DNA of 64,000 bases from CAYUYV01 sp964561475 (lineage in GTDB: Bacteria > Pseudomonadota > Alphaproteobacteria > JAJFIK01): contig CAZLPU010000016.1 in assembly GCA_964561475.1 (NCBI GenBank), positions 8,653 to 72,652 of the forward strand. Reading direction: 5' to 3'. A model generated the notes under the pieces. The model saw nothing but the letters and a program-made list of their open reading frames with translations, had not been told where the DNA came from and ran no database searches. The translations under genes were made by a program, and so were the position numbers. Each line of letters starts with the position of its first letter. The first letter of the stretch is position 1. Below are positions 1 to 9,517 of this stretch, one piece after another.

Positions 1-1560
1 ATCGAGGCCCCGGACCGGTTCGAGGACAATGATGATCCGGCCTCGGCCACGGATCTGGGCCTTGTTTCAGGACGCCGGATCGAGATGGGTCTCAACCATG
101 AAACCGGCGACTCCGACTGGTACCGTTTCGATCTGGCGGGGACAGGACAGGGCGCAGACGGCATCGAGATTGCCTTCGACCAGGACGCTGGCGACCTCGC
201 GTTGACCTTGTATATCCGTGAGGGGACGGTCGCGGTCCGCAGGTCCAATACGACCACGGACAATGAGTTCATCAGTTTCGGAGGTCTTCCCGCCGGAACC
301 TACTTCGCCGAGGTCTCCGGCGCTGGAAACCCGGCCTATGACCTGATCCTCGAAGCCGGCCCCAACATTCTTCCGGACCGGTTCGAGGACAATGACAGCA
401 TCGAGGCGGCCACGCCTCTCGGGCTCATCACCGAAGAGCGGATCGAACCGGATCTCACCGCCGAGACCGGGGACCAGGACTGGTACCGGTTCGAACTTGG
501 CGAAGGCGCGGGAGAAGGCGGCGAAGTCCGGGTCGATTACAGCGCCGACGGCGATGGCCTGATCCTGGTCCTCCGTGACGAGATGGGTACCCGCCTGGAC
601 CGGTCCGAAACCGGCGAGGGCTCCGAAACCGTGAGCCTCGATGGCCGGGCGCCCGGCGTCTATTTTGCCCAGGTCCGGGCCCAGGGCGATGGGGTCAGTC
701 CGGACTACACTTTGTCCATAAGCCCCTCCCCGGCTTCGAGCGCTGTCTTGATCGCGGGCCAGGATTTCAACGCCCTGACCGCAGCGCCGATCACCACGGA
801 TCAAATCCCCACCGCTGGACGGCTCACCAATGGCGGGGCCACCAATGACGGCGGGCCGGGGCTCGATTTCTTCACCCAGTGGACGGCCACGGGCCTCGCC
901 GGTCCAGCCACGGGCAATGGGGATACGGAGGATGCCATCGGCGTGGCGGCTTTCGGTGGTGCCAATGCCCCGGATGTTTCTCCCGCTGGCATTCCCATCG
1001 CCCTGGGCGTGGAGCAGAATTTCATTTTCAACGACAGTGACGGGTTTGCCGATCTGCGGTTCGAACCCATCGATCTCAGCAGCTACACCGGCCGGACCCT
1101 GGAGTTCTCGTTCTGGGTTGCACCGGATGCGACCTATGAAGAGTTTGGGGAATTCGCCGACAAGCTGGAAGTCTATCTCGGCACCCCATTGGCGCCCCTC
1201 GGTGCCCTGATCTTCGAACAACTCGGCAATGACCTGACGGACCTGCGCTCCCCCGATGACGGCACCGCCAACTGGAACACGGTTTCCCTCGACCTGGAGC
1301 CTTTTCTGGGTACGGATGGTGTGCCCGAGGACGGCTTGCAGATCATGGTTGCCACCCGGACCACCGCCGATGACGAGAGTATTTTCATCGATGATGTCGC
1401 GGTGACCGGTGTGCCCCTGGAAAGCGCCACCGCTGGCACCTCCACGGACCCCAGCGCAGCCCCGGGGGCCGCCCCTGAGGTGGATGTGCTCGATATTCCG
1501 GCCGCCATCGATCTGATGGATTCCTTGAACGAATTCTGGTTCCGGGACGACTGGCTCTGA
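1..1560 (+). CDS. Secreted PPC-domain protein, 5' end outside window
   Basis: The frame is open from base 1 to a TGA at 1558-1560 (519 codons), so the N-terminus, including any signal peptide, lies to the left. Two copies of a bacterial pre-peptidase C-terminal (PPC)-like beta-sandwich are visible, each starting with D-R-F-E-D-N-D (about residues 5 and 126) followed by D-W-Y-R-F and a G-x-Y-F-A-x-V strand. From about residue 240 there is a different, probably jelly-roll beta domain rich in Asp, Gly and Thr (D-S-D-G-F-A-D, then an F-I-D-D-V-A-V-T-G end strand). PPC domains usually sit in secreted proteases or surface proteins and bind carbohydrate or help secretion; no catalytic domain is visible here. 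The substrate is unknown. The downstream gene is convergent. Confidence 0.8.
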   Translation: MEAPDRFEDNDDPASATDLGLVSGRRIEMGLNHETGDSDWYRFDLAGTGQGADGIEIAFDQDAGDLALTLYIREGTVAVRRSNTTTDNEFISFGGLPAGTYFAEVSGAGNPAYDLILEAGPNILPDRFEDNDSIEAATPLGLITEERIEPDLTAETGDQDWYRFELGEGAGEGGEVRVDYSADGDGLILVLRDEMGTRLDRSETGEGSETVSLDGRAPGVYFAQVRAQGDGVSPDYTLSISPSPASSAVLIAGQDFNALTAAPITTDQIPTAGRLTNGGATNDGGPGLDFFTQWTATGLAGPATGNGDTEDAIGVAAFGGANAPDVSPAGIPIALGVEQNFIFNDSDGFADLRFEPIDLSSYTGRTLEFSFWVAPDATYEEFGEFADKLEVYLGTPLAPLGALIFEQLGNDLTDLRSPDDGTANWNTVSLDLEPFLGTDGVPEDGLQIMVATRTTADDESIFIDDVAVTGVPLESATAGTSTDPSAAPGAAPEVDVLDIPAAIDLMDSLNEFWFRDDWL

Positions 1561-1644
1561 CCCACGGCGGTCCACGGTCCGCCGGAGCATGGGCCAGGAG
1601 CCTGCCCCAGGTCGAGGCGGCATGTGGGCTTGAGAGGGGCTCCC

Positions 1645-4600
1645 TCACCTGCGCCAGTTGACCGGAGGCAGCAGGTCTTCCCTCTGGAGGGCATCCACCA
1701 GAAGCGGGTTCATACTGGCCACGGCACCGCCATGGACAATGGCATCGAAATGGCCCCGCCACCATTTCAGGCCCTCCCGGACCAGTTCCACCTGCCCGAC
1801 GGAAGGCGCCACCGCCCTGTCCCCGTCAGCCTCAGCCATGGAGATGATCTGGGAGCGGACTGTCCGTAGGCGTTCCCTAAAATTCTTGCGCCCGGATTCC
1901 AGCATTTCCACCGGCGCAAGGCCATCTCCCAGTAGGTCGGCCACCGAAAGCAAGGCGTCAAGCTCCCTGTCCGCCTGATCGAGATCGTCCGGGTGCGGTG
2001 GCGCATGGGCCTCCAGAACCCGCCGGATACAGGCTGCGTCGGGCACCGCATCGAAGGGAACCGTGGACCCGGGCGCCAGAGCCTGCACCAGGAGAAGCTG
2101 GGCCAGATCCTGCACCATCAAACTGTCGAGCCCAAGATCCCGCAGCCTTGGCTCAAGGGATCCCTGCAAGTAATCGTGGGCATCCAGGGTATCCAGGAAG
2201 CCGTCCCAGTCCCCTTCGGCCAATTGGGCGGCCAGGTGATCCCTGTAGGGACTGTCCGGCGCGAATTCGTCCACCACATCACCGGTCCGGTCCATCAAGG
2301 CGCGCAGCTCCGCCTCGGCGGCCATGGCCCCCCGGACTATCTGTACATCCTCGCTCCCGAGACGCGGATCAGCCGGTGTCTCACCCTGCTCAACCCTCCG
2401 GTCCGTGAGGATCGCAAGGGTTTGTGCCGCCCCGTCCCGGGCACGGGATGCACTCGCGGCGGACTGCTCAAGGGCATCGGCCCACTGGCCAACGGGCTCA
2501 GGGGCGCTGCGTGCGGGAAGGGCCCGGCAACCGGCCATACGCTGGGCCGCCGTTTCAATACCGTCCGTGAGCATTCCGCACAGGGCTTCCAGACGTTCCC
2601 GAAGCCCGGCATACCAGTCCTCCGTCCCCTGATGGGACCCACCACCCCCGGGGCCAGCGGACTCAAGCCCCAGGATTCGGGCGATCGCCTGGGCCGCCGC
2701 GAGCCGTTCTTCCCGGATGGCCTGATCCTCCTGCACCGCTTCCAGTCCGGCGGCAATGGCCATGCGGTTTTCCCAGGCATGGACCGTGAACCGGGACAGG
2801 TTCAGCCCAAGATCCCTGTCCAGCACCGGGTCCGGTAAGGCATCCACGGCCTTCACCAGCCGTTCCAGGGGCGCACGCAGCCAGTCGCCCCGGCCGGAGG
2901 ATTGGTCGTCCGTATCAAAATCGCCCATCTGGGCTGCCGCCTGCTCTGCTTCCTCCATGAGGGCCAGAACAAGACGGTCAAGACCATCTTTGTAGGACGG
3001 AAGCCGCCCCACGCCATCGAACCGGCCCGCAAGGGAGGTGAGCGCGTCGGCGGCTTCAAGGGCGGCGGCATCCCACTGGGAGATCGTCCGTTCCAGGAAG
3101 GCCATGACAATCGGATGAAGACGGGCCCAGGAGCCGGCTTTGGTAACCCGGGCCAGGGCCCTGGCATCACCGGGCAGCAGGGCGTTGAAGGCAGCCACTG
3201 CGCCCGCGCTTTCGATATGCCCGTCCCAATCGCTGGCGAAGCGGAACAGGCCGATGAATGTCGCCGCCTGTGTGCCCTTGTCTTCATGCTGAAGGCCCGA
3301 GAGCATCACCCGGTCCACCTGATCCTTCAAGGCAGCATCATCCGGCAGATCGGCAACCACGAATTCGAAGGCGGCCCTGCATTCATCAAGGGCCCGTTCC
3401 ACCCGGCGCAGCCGCTCCTCCAGGCCAGCGACCTCCTCCGACCGACCGTCGACAGCGCCTTGACGCCCCCGGCGCCAGGCGGCCACCGCCTCATCCAGCC
3501 CCTCGATGCGCAGGAAGGCCGCCACATCGGCAATCCTGTTCAATTCATCGGTAGACAGATTTGCATCATAGGGCAGGCCCGCGCGGATGAATGGGGTCAG
3601 GTCCGCGCCGGCCCGGAAGGCCGCCCAACTGTGCCGGAACCCATCCCGGTCCTGGGCCGCAAGCCAGTCGGCGCCACCCTCCTGGGCATAGTCCAGCACA
3701 CCGCCGAAAATCTCGGGCAGGGACAGGGACCGGTCCACGGGCCCGGCAAGTCCGTCTTCCAGAGCCAACTGCACGCCGGTACGGAGGTCCGGCAGCAAGA
3801 GGGCAAAGACCATCTCACTGTGCTGAACAATGTCCCCGGCCTTGTGGATGTCGATGCCAAGCCCTGAGAGCACCTGAACAACCATGCGCTCCCGGTCCTG
3901 GTTTGCCCCTGGCGCCAGCAGGCGGCCCGCCAGAATCAGGTAGGCCGCTTCCGTAAGCGGATTTTGCCCCTTCAGGTTCAGATCGAGGGTCCGGCCCTGA
4001 ACGGTCGCCGCCTTGGACCGGACCGGTGTGCGCCAGCCGTCTTCGCCAGCAAGGCGGCGCCGGAAGGCCGCGAAAATCGGCCCACCACTCTCCCGGTCAT
4101 GGAGCGCCCGACGGCCCATGAAGACAAAGGCCTGGGCCGGAGCATGACTGACCGGGCCCGGATCTGTGCGGACCTCATCACCATCAAAGCTATCCTCGCC
4201 GCCGGGCCGAGCCGGATCCCCGGCCCGAATCGCTTCCCCGCCTTCGTGGAGCACGAAAGCCCGATCGAGATGGGCCAGACCATAAAACGCACACTCGGCC
4301 ACCCAGCGCCCGCTCCCGTCTGCCTGGCTCCCGTCTGCCTGGTTCTCGTTCAGGGCCGCCTGTTTCAGGGCCGTCTGTTTCAGGGTGCGAACGGATCGGG
4401 AAGGCGCACCATCGTCCCCATGGGCCAGAAACACCGGGCGCGACCCGAAAGTCTTGCGCGTTTCCCGATAGCCCGCCTGAAGATCGCTGACATCGTTATA
4501 GTGCTCCAGACCGAACACCAGCCGCTGGTCGGTCTGGCGGGCCCGGTGTTCGTCCTCCCCCAGGTCGACCCGGATGCGAAGCGCTTCCCCGGACCATGTA

Positions 4601-5262
4601 TCGCCCCGGTTTTCCACATCCTCACATTCGGCACGGGCGCGCAGATCGACCACGCGCGACACATGTTCTGCCATGGGTCCCACGATGAGAACGTCAGGAT
4701 CCCTTTGCCCCTGACCGTCCTGTCGGGTCTGAGGGTGATCACCCATGGCGGCGATGGGAGACAGCATGACGGTCCCGCCATTGCGCCGCGCCCCATCCAT
4801 CTGGCGCACCTGCTCGTCACTCCAGGTGCCCTCGAGCCCCGGGATCAAGAGGCTTGAGACGGCGATCACCGCTCCAGGGTCCTGGAGGGCGGACAAGCGT
4901 TCCGGGTCCAGGATCATGGCCATGGAGGCTTTGCCCTTCCGCGCGGCGCCCGCCTGAGCGTCGAATCGGAATTGGGCCGACGGCCCGGCCCGGCCACGGC
5001 GCTGGAGGTCCAGGCGCAGGTCGAAGGTCCCGGCCCCCCCGGCATTCAGGGCCGGAAGGATGCAGAACGGTGTCATGAATTGTGGGATGGCGGCGGCCTC
5101 GGACCCGACCGGCTCGATCTCCGCCACGAGGCGGCTGGCGCCCTCGGATGGGCCGCCCCAGATCTGGAGGGCGGAGACGGAGTCCGGCATGGCATGGCCG
5201 TCGAGGACGAGCACGACCACACCGGCGGTGCGGTCCCAAAAAGGCGTTACCCAAGAAGGCAT
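1645..5262 (-). CDS. Large unrecognised protein divergent from a GTPase
   Basis: About 1205 residues with no family I recognise. I chose the ATG at 5262 because AGGG lies 6 bases upstream; ATGs at 5301/5304 in the same frame would add 13-14 residues but have weaker ribosome sites. The first ~350 residues look beta-rich and mixed (a V-V-V-L-V-L-D-G strand near the start, later P-V-F-L-A-H-G). From ~residue 400 the protein is almost entirely helical, with a short coiled coil (E-E-R-L-R-R-V-E-R-A-L-D-E) near the middle, and no transmembrane segment or signal peptide, so it is probably cytoplasmic. It is transcribed divergently from the P-loop GTPase at 5445, sharing a short intergenic region. 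Large helical partners are known beside regulatory GTPases in bacterial conflict systems (GTPase-associated protein families), but I see no motif proving membership. Real coding is supported by length and composition. Confidence 0.75.
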   Translation of the reverse strand: MPSWVTPFWDRTAGVVVLVLDGHAMPDSVSALQIWGGPSEGASRLVAEIEPVGSEAAAIPQFMTPFCILPALNAGGAGTFDLRLDLQRRGRAGPSAQFRFDAQAGAARKGKASMAMILDPERLSALQDPGAVIAVSSLLIPGLEGTWSDEQVRQMDGARRNGGTVMLSPIAAMGDHPQTRQDGQGQRDPDVLIVGPMAEHVSRVVDLRARAECEDVENRGDTWSGEALRIRVDLGEDEHRARQTDQRLVFGLEHYNDVSDLQAGYRETRKTFGSRPVFLAHGDDGAPSRSVRTLKQTALKQAALNENQADGSQADGSGRWVAECAFYGLAHLDRAFVLHEGGEAIRAGDPARPGGEDSFDGDEVRTDPGPVSHAPAQAFVFMGRRALHDRESGGPIFAAFRRRLAGEDGWRTPVRSKAATVQGRTLDLNLKGQNPLTEAAYLILAGRLLAPGANQDRERMVVQVLSGLGIDIHKAGDIVQHSEMVFALLLPDLRTGVQLALEDGLAGPVDRSLSLPEIFGGVLDYAQEGGADWLAAQDRDGFRHSWAAFRAGADLTPFIRAGLPYDANLSTDELNRIADVAAFLRIEGLDEAVAAWRRGRQGAVDGRSEEVAGLEERLRRVERALDECRAAFEFVVADLPDDAALKDQVDRVMLSGLQHEDKGTQAATFIGLFRFASDWDGHIESAGAVAAFNALLPGDARALARVTKAGSWARLHPIVMAFLERTISQWDAAALEAADALTSLAGRFDGVGRLPSYKDGLDRLVLALMEEAEQAAAQMGDFDTDDQSSGRGDWLRAPLERLVKAVDALPDPVLDRDLGLNLSRFTVHAWENRMAIAAGLEAVQEDQAIREERLAAAQAIARILGLESAGPGGGGSHQGTEDWYAGLRERLEALCGMLTDGIETAAQRMAGCRALPARSAPEPVGQWADALEQSAASASRARDGAAQTLAILTDRRVEQGETPADPRLGSEDVQIVRGAMAAEAELRALMDRTGDVVDEFAPDSPYRDHLAAQLAEGDWDGFLDTLDAHDYLQGSLEPRLRDLGLDSLMVQDLAQLLLVQALAPGSTVPFDAVPDAACIRRVLEAHAPPHPDDLDQADRELDALLSVADLLGDGLAPVEMLESGRKNFRERLRTVRSQIISMAEADGDRAVAPSVGQVELVREGLKWWRGHFDAIVHGGAVASMNPLLVDALQREDLLPPVNWRR

Positions 5263-5444
5263 TAGCGACCCTAAACACCTGACAAGCGAAATGGCTTGCA
5301 TCATGTCCGCTCACCGGACACAAAGCAACCAGCGTTCATGGGCGCAAAAGGCTCCCGCCTTACCATCGGGTCCGCTTCCTGGGGCCAGAGTGACGTCGCG
5401 CCGATCTGACGGACAGTCCACAGAAGACCCACAGAAGACAAAGT

Positions 5445-6527
5445 ATGATCAAGAGTTCCGCCAAGACAGCCACTGCCCTGTCCCATTGCGCTGTCATCGG
5501 GCACAGGCGCTCGGGCAAGACGGCCCTGATCGGCGCCCTGCTCCACCTCACGCCCCAAAGCATCCATTCCTTCCATGACGAACACCCCGCCTTCGCGCCT
5601 ACGGTGGTGCCGCCCCAGTCTGCCGGGCGCACGCCGGCGGAGGTGTCCAAGGCCTCGGTGGAGGATATCGGCGCCCAGGTGGTGGCATCCCTGCGCAATG
5701 GCGGTCAGTACAGCCCCACGTCCCCCTCCCGGGTCTTCGCCTATGACATCACACTGACCTATCTCGACCAGACCGTCCGTAAGCGCCGTGTTCCGTCCTT
5801 GCCGGGATTACCCGGTCAGGAGGACGGCCAGGGAACCCCGCGCACCCGGAGCTTCCGGGTCATGGACACGGCGGGAGAGCTGCTGTTTCCCGACACCGCT
5901 CACGGCGGGTCCCACGCAGGGTCAGGGGACGGTTCCCAGCGCCGGGCCGCGGAATTGAGCCTGTTCGGGGCGCGCAGTGTCGTCCTGTGTCTGCCGGTCA
6001 CCTATTTCGAGGACAAGGGCGGCGCGACGGGTCTGCAATACATCAAGTTTCTGGAGCGGCTGCGGGCGCCGGACTGCGGTCTGGAAACCCTGGTCATCTG
6101 TCTGACCAAATATGAATCCCGTTGGGCGGCCTTTGGGCGGGAGGCGGTCCAGGCCGCGCTGGACCCTGCGGAGTTTCTCGCTGCCGCCCACGAAATCATC
6201 TGTGATGATGACGGCCTGCGCCGGTCCCTGATCGGTCTTGCCGGTAAACGGGGCGCGGGCGGCAAACCGGTCAACATTGTCGTGTGCCCGGTTTCCGTGT
6301 ACGGCTTTATCAACAAGAACGGCTGTGCCAATTATGATCTGCACCATGACAGCATGTTGATCCAGTCCCGGATCGATCCCCGCGACGCCGACGCACGCCC
6401 CTTTCCGCTTTATGGGGAAGAGGAGGCCCGGCGCTACTGGCAGCCCTTCCTGATCGCGGATCCGTTCATGTATCTGGCCACGGGCCGCATGGGCCGGATG
6501 ACTTATCCCCTCGACGAAATCCTGTAG
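5445..6527 (+). CDS. P-loop GTPase-like protein, function unknown
   Basis: 360 residues. The G1/Walker A motif G-H-R-R-S-G-K-T is at residues 19-26, G3 is D-T-A-G-E at 141-145 after a hydrophobic strand, and a G4-like T-K-Y-E is at 221-224 after the strand L-V-I-C-L. G4 normally reads N/T-K-x-D; the Glu here is unusual and may relax guanine specificity. No membrane segment is predicted. It starts 182 bases from the divergent start of the 1205-residue protein, so the two probably share control and may act together, with the small protein as a nucleotide switch. The DUF2079 gene follows 41 bases later on the same strand. GTP binding is an inference from motifs; the cellular role is unknown. Confidence 0.8.
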   Translation: MIKSSAKTATALSHCAVIGHRRSGKTALIGALLHLTPQSIHSFHDEHPAFAPTVVPPQSAGRTPAEVSKASVEDIGAQVVASLRNGGQYSPTSPSRVFAYDITLTYLDQTVRKRRVPSLPGLPGQEDGQGTPRTRSFRVMDTAGELLFPDTAHGGSHAGSGDGSQRRAAELSLFGARSVVLCLPVTYFEDKGGATGLQYIKFLERLRAPDCGLETLVICLTKYESRWAAFGREAVQAALDPAEFLAAAHEIICDDDGLRRSLIGLAGKRGAGGKPVNIVVCPVSVYGFINKNGCANYDLHHDSMLIQSRIDPRDADARPFPLYGEEEARRYWQPFLIADPFMYLATGRMGRMTYPLDEIL

Positions 6528-6568
6528 GCCCGCGGGCTGACGGCCTCCCCTGACATCGGAGGAGCCGC

Positions 6569-8458
6569 GTGATATCACTGGCCATAGTAGGGAATGGGAT
6601 CGGGACAACAGCCATGGACAAGAAGTCAGGCAAACGGCTGAGCACTCCGGCGGGCGTCGCCGGAAAGGAACCTGTCGGGGCTCAGGACTTGAGCCATGGC
6701 AAGGACAGAAGCCAGGGCGCCCAATTTTCAGACCGGATCATCCGCGTCCGTCCGGTCCGCATTTCCCAAAGGCTTGCTTTGTTCATCGCAGCGGCGATCC
6801 TAACGGCGGCCAGTGTCTTCTTCCTTGTTTTCAACTTCTACTACAACTACCTGTTCAGCCTGGGCGACAGCTACGACCTCAACCTTTTCGCCCATCTGAC
6901 CTGGCGCAATGACCGGTTCGACCATTTTTCCGATCCGGACGCGTCCTTTTTCCTCGTCCACATCGTCCCATTTCTCTACGGGCTGAACCTGCTCAGCTAC
7001 ATCATGCCCACGGACCAGGAAACCTGGTTCTCCGCATGGATGGCCGTGATCCACGCCTCCTACGGACCGACGGCCCTCGGACTTTGGTGGATCCTGACCG
7101 CCCGGTCGGGGGCCGGTCCTGTCACAAGGGAAGTACCCGCTCAAGGCTACGGTGATGAGAGCTGGGCCAGTAGACGGGTCCCATGGCTCCGCTTCTCCGG
7201 TCAGGGCACGGTGGCGATGCTGGGACTGATTCTGGCCCTCAGTTTTGCCTTGAATGGCATCGTGCTGAAATCCCTGTGGATCGGTCATTATGAATTCGTC
7301 ATTCCCCTGGGCCTGATCGCCCTCTTCATCGCTGTCGCCACCAGAGACTGGCGGCTTATCGGTTCCGCGCTCGTATTCCTGACCCTGTTGCGGGAGGACA
7401 CCGGGTTCCACGCCTTCAGTTTCCTGTCCCTGCTGATTGCCTGGCGGTGGCTCTTGGAGAAACAGAGCCTCGCGTCCCTCCGCCTCGAGATCATTGTGGC
7501 GGGTCTGTGTTTTGCCTATTCCGTTTTGTGTATCGGGGTCATCATGCCCCTGACGGATGGGGATCGGGTGGTGCAATCCATCTGGGCCGGTGATCCACCC
7601 TGGGCCCATCTGACCTGGGATCGCATGGTCCAGGTGATGGCATGGCACTGGGAACGCAATGCCCATCTTTATCTGCCCGCCCTGGTTCTGATCGGCGCGG
7701 CAATCTGGTTGCGACGGCCGGTCTGGCTGATCGGTCTGCTGGCGCCCCTGCCCTGGGTCGGGCTGCACTTGATCGCCGCCCATGACGGGTCGTCCTATGT
7801 CTATACCTACAAGGCATTCCCTTTCGTGATCACCCTGATCTGGCCGCTGATCATGGAGGTTTTCGACCTGCTCCGCACCCATGCCGACGGGCAGAAGGCA
7901 GATCGGCCAGCCGGTATCGAGCCCTTGGCTCCGGTCCGGGTATTCGCTGTACAGATGCTCATTTTTGCAGCATGCATCCTGCCCTGGGTGCAATCGGCGC
8001 CGGCCCTGGCGGGCGTGAAAGCCGACCAGGTTCTGGGCCGCCATCCCTGTGCGGAAGACCGGACCGCCCATGACGCATTCCGACAGGCTCTTCCTTCCAT
8101 CCGGGGCGCCTATCAACGCATTCTGGTCAGCCCCGGGGTGCGCCGTCTGGCTCCGGAGCATTTCAGCCCCGCGGACATGGCGGTCTGGTACGGGGGCGAT
8201 GCGGAACGGAAAATGAAGCGGGCGCGCCCACAGGTCTTCATTTTCCGGGCCGGTGGCCGAGGGGGGATCACATTCTTCAATCTCGCCCGGCGCGCCGGAC
8301 TGCGGGCTTTTCAGCGGGTCCCCCGCACATCCATTGTGGTTGCCACGAAACGCCATGCCGAGCGGCTGCGGGGCGGCGGCCCCGAACTGGTGCCCACGGG
8401 ACAGACCTATGTGCCGATGTTCTGCGCGAACGATCCCCTGCCGGGTTCAAGCCGCTGA
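6569..8458 (+). CDS. DUF2079-type multi-pass membrane protein (GT-C-like)
   Basis: 629 residues from a GTG start preceded by a strong GGAGG six bases upstream; an in-frame ATG at 6614 has no comparable site. After a ~60-residue hydrophilic N-terminus there are about nine hydrophobic segments, and a first loop after TM1 with the D-x-x-L-F-A-H-L and H-I-V-P-F-L-Y-G-L patterns typical of DUF2079, a family resembling GT-C membrane glycosyltransferases. The C-terminal ~150 residues are soluble and probably periplasmic. GT-C enzymes use polyprenyl-phosphate sugars, and the convergent neighbour at 8467 is a DPM1-like enzyme that would make such a donor, so the pair could decorate a surface polymer. 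The stop lies 8 bases from that neighbour's stop. The acceptor is unknown. Confidence 0.82.
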   Translation: MISLAIVGNGIGTTAMDKKSGKRLSTPAGVAGKEPVGAQDLSHGKDRSQGAQFSDRIIRVRPVRISQRLALFIAAAILTAASVFFLVFNFYYNYLFSLGDSYDLNLFAHLTWRNDRFDHFSDPDASFFLVHIVPFLYGLNLLSYIMPTDQETWFSAWMAVIHASYGPTALGLWWILTARSGAGPVTREVPAQGYGDESWASRRVPWLRFSGQGTVAMLGLILALSFALNGIVLKSLWIGHYEFVIPLGLIALFIAVATRDWRLIGSALVFLTLLREDTGFHAFSFLSLLIAWRWLLEKQSLASLRLEIIVAGLCFAYSVLCIGVIMPLTDGDRVVQSIWAGDPPWAHLTWDRMVQVMAWHWERNAHLYLPALVLIGAAIWLRRPVWLIGLLAPLPWVGLHLIAAHDGSSYVYTYKAFPFVITLIWPLIMEVFDLLRTHADGQKADRPAGIEPLAPVRVFAVQMLIFAACILPWVQSAPALAGVKADQVLGRHPCAEDRTAHDAFRQALPSIRGAYQRILVSPGVRRLAPEHFSPADMAVWYGGDAERKMKRARPQVFIFRAGGRGGITFFNLARRAGLRAFQRVPRTSIVVATKRHAERLRGGGPELVPTGQTYVPMFCANDPLPGSSR

Positions 8459-8466
8459 CATGAGCA

Positions 8467-9492
8467 TTATGGCCGATCCGCCGGTTCACATTCCTCCGGC
8501 ACGCCTTCCGCTCTGATCTCCTCACGGAGGATATAGACCGGGCGTTTCTTGGTCTCCAGGAACATGCGTCCCACATATTCACCGAGAAAGCCGATGGAGA
8601 TCAGGTTCAAGGCCGTTGAGAAGAGCAGCAGAACCATGATCGAGGCGTAACCCGGAACATCGATCCCGAACATCATGGTACGAATGATCAGAAAGACCGC
8701 ATAAAGGATGGCCAGGGCAGCGATGGAGAGGCCCACATAGGTCCAGATCTTCAAGGGCTGGGCGGAAAAGGAAATGATGCCGTCCAGGGCGAAATTCCAC
8801 AACTTCCAGGCATTGAACTTGGACCGTCCCGCCGACCGTAGGGGGCGCTGATATTCAATCGTCGCCGTGGGAAATCCGACCCAGGAGAAAATGCCCTTCA
8901 TGAAACGGCTGCGCTCATCGATCGTCTGAAGTGCCTGCGCGACACACCGGTCCATCAAGCGGAAGTCACCGGCATTGGGTGGGATCCGGGATGTGGCAAT
9001 GACATTGATGAGCCGATAGAACAGGGTTGCACTGATCCGCTTGAAGACCGTATCCTGATCCCGGCATGCCCGAACGGCCAGGACCACATCATACCCCTCG
9101 TACCATTTCTCGATCAGCCTGGGGATGAGGTCCGGCGGGTCCTGAAGGTCCACATCCATGGGAATGACCACATCGCCCCTTGCCGCATCGATCCCGGCGG
9201 TGAGGGCCGCCTCCTTGCCGAACCGGCGAGAGAGGTCGAGAATCCGCAAGCATGGCATCCGCGCCTGGGCACCAAGCAAAGCGGCCAGAGTTCCATCCGT
9301 ACTGCCATCATTGACGAAAATCAGGTCCAGGCTCAGGCCCTGGTCCAGGGCCATTCTATCGACCGCCTCAAGGAACGGACCGATGGTGTCTTCCTCGTCC
9401 AGGACCGGTACGACGAGGGAAACCAGGGGCGAACACCCCTTCCGGGCCGCTTTTGACCGTGCAAGGCGGACCTCCGCTGCTGGTGTGCCCAT
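8467..9492 (-). CDS. GT2 glycosyltransferase, DPM1/GtrB-like
   Basis: 341 residues; the ATG at 9492 is preceded by GGAGG. The N-terminal ~240 residues form a GT2 fold: V-P-V-L-D-E-E at about 27-33, F-V-N-D-G-S-T-D, a D-x-D equivalent M-D-V-D-L-Q-D that binds metal and nucleotide sugar, and K-F-N-A-W-K-L at the end of the domain. Two C-terminal transmembrane helices follow. This is the layout of polyprenyl-phosphate glycosyltransferases (dolichyl-phosphate mannose synthase, GtrB), which move a sugar from a nucleotide donor onto undecaprenyl phosphate at the inner membrane. No GtrA-type flippase is beside it. It lies 25 bases downstream of the 909-residue membrane gene on the same strand, so the two may be cotranscribed. 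Confidence 0.88.
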   Translation of the reverse strand: MGTPAAEVRLARSKAARKGCSPLVSLVVPVLDEEDTIGPFLEAVDRMALDQGLSLDLIFVNDGSTDGTLAALLGAQARMPCLRILDLSRRFGKEAALTAGIDAARGDVVIPMDVDLQDPPDLIPRLIEKWYEGYDVVLAVRACRDQDTVFKRISATLFYRLINVIATSRIPPNAGDFRLMDRCVAQALQTIDERSRFMKGIFSWVGFPTATIEYQRPLRSAGRSKFNAWKLWNFALDGIISFSAQPLKIWTYVGLSIAALAILYAVFLIIRTMMFGIDVPGYASIMVLLLFSTALNLISIGFLGEYVGRMFLETKKRPVYILREEIRAEGVPEECEPADRP

Positions 9493-9517
9493 GGACCCCT
9501 CCGCTTATCACGCCCGG

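Noticed and set aside
67..1623. Long open frame on the - strand opposite the PPC protein
   Set aside because: GC-rich DNA leaves antisense frames open; the + frame has clear PPC domain repeats, while the antisense translation has no family features.
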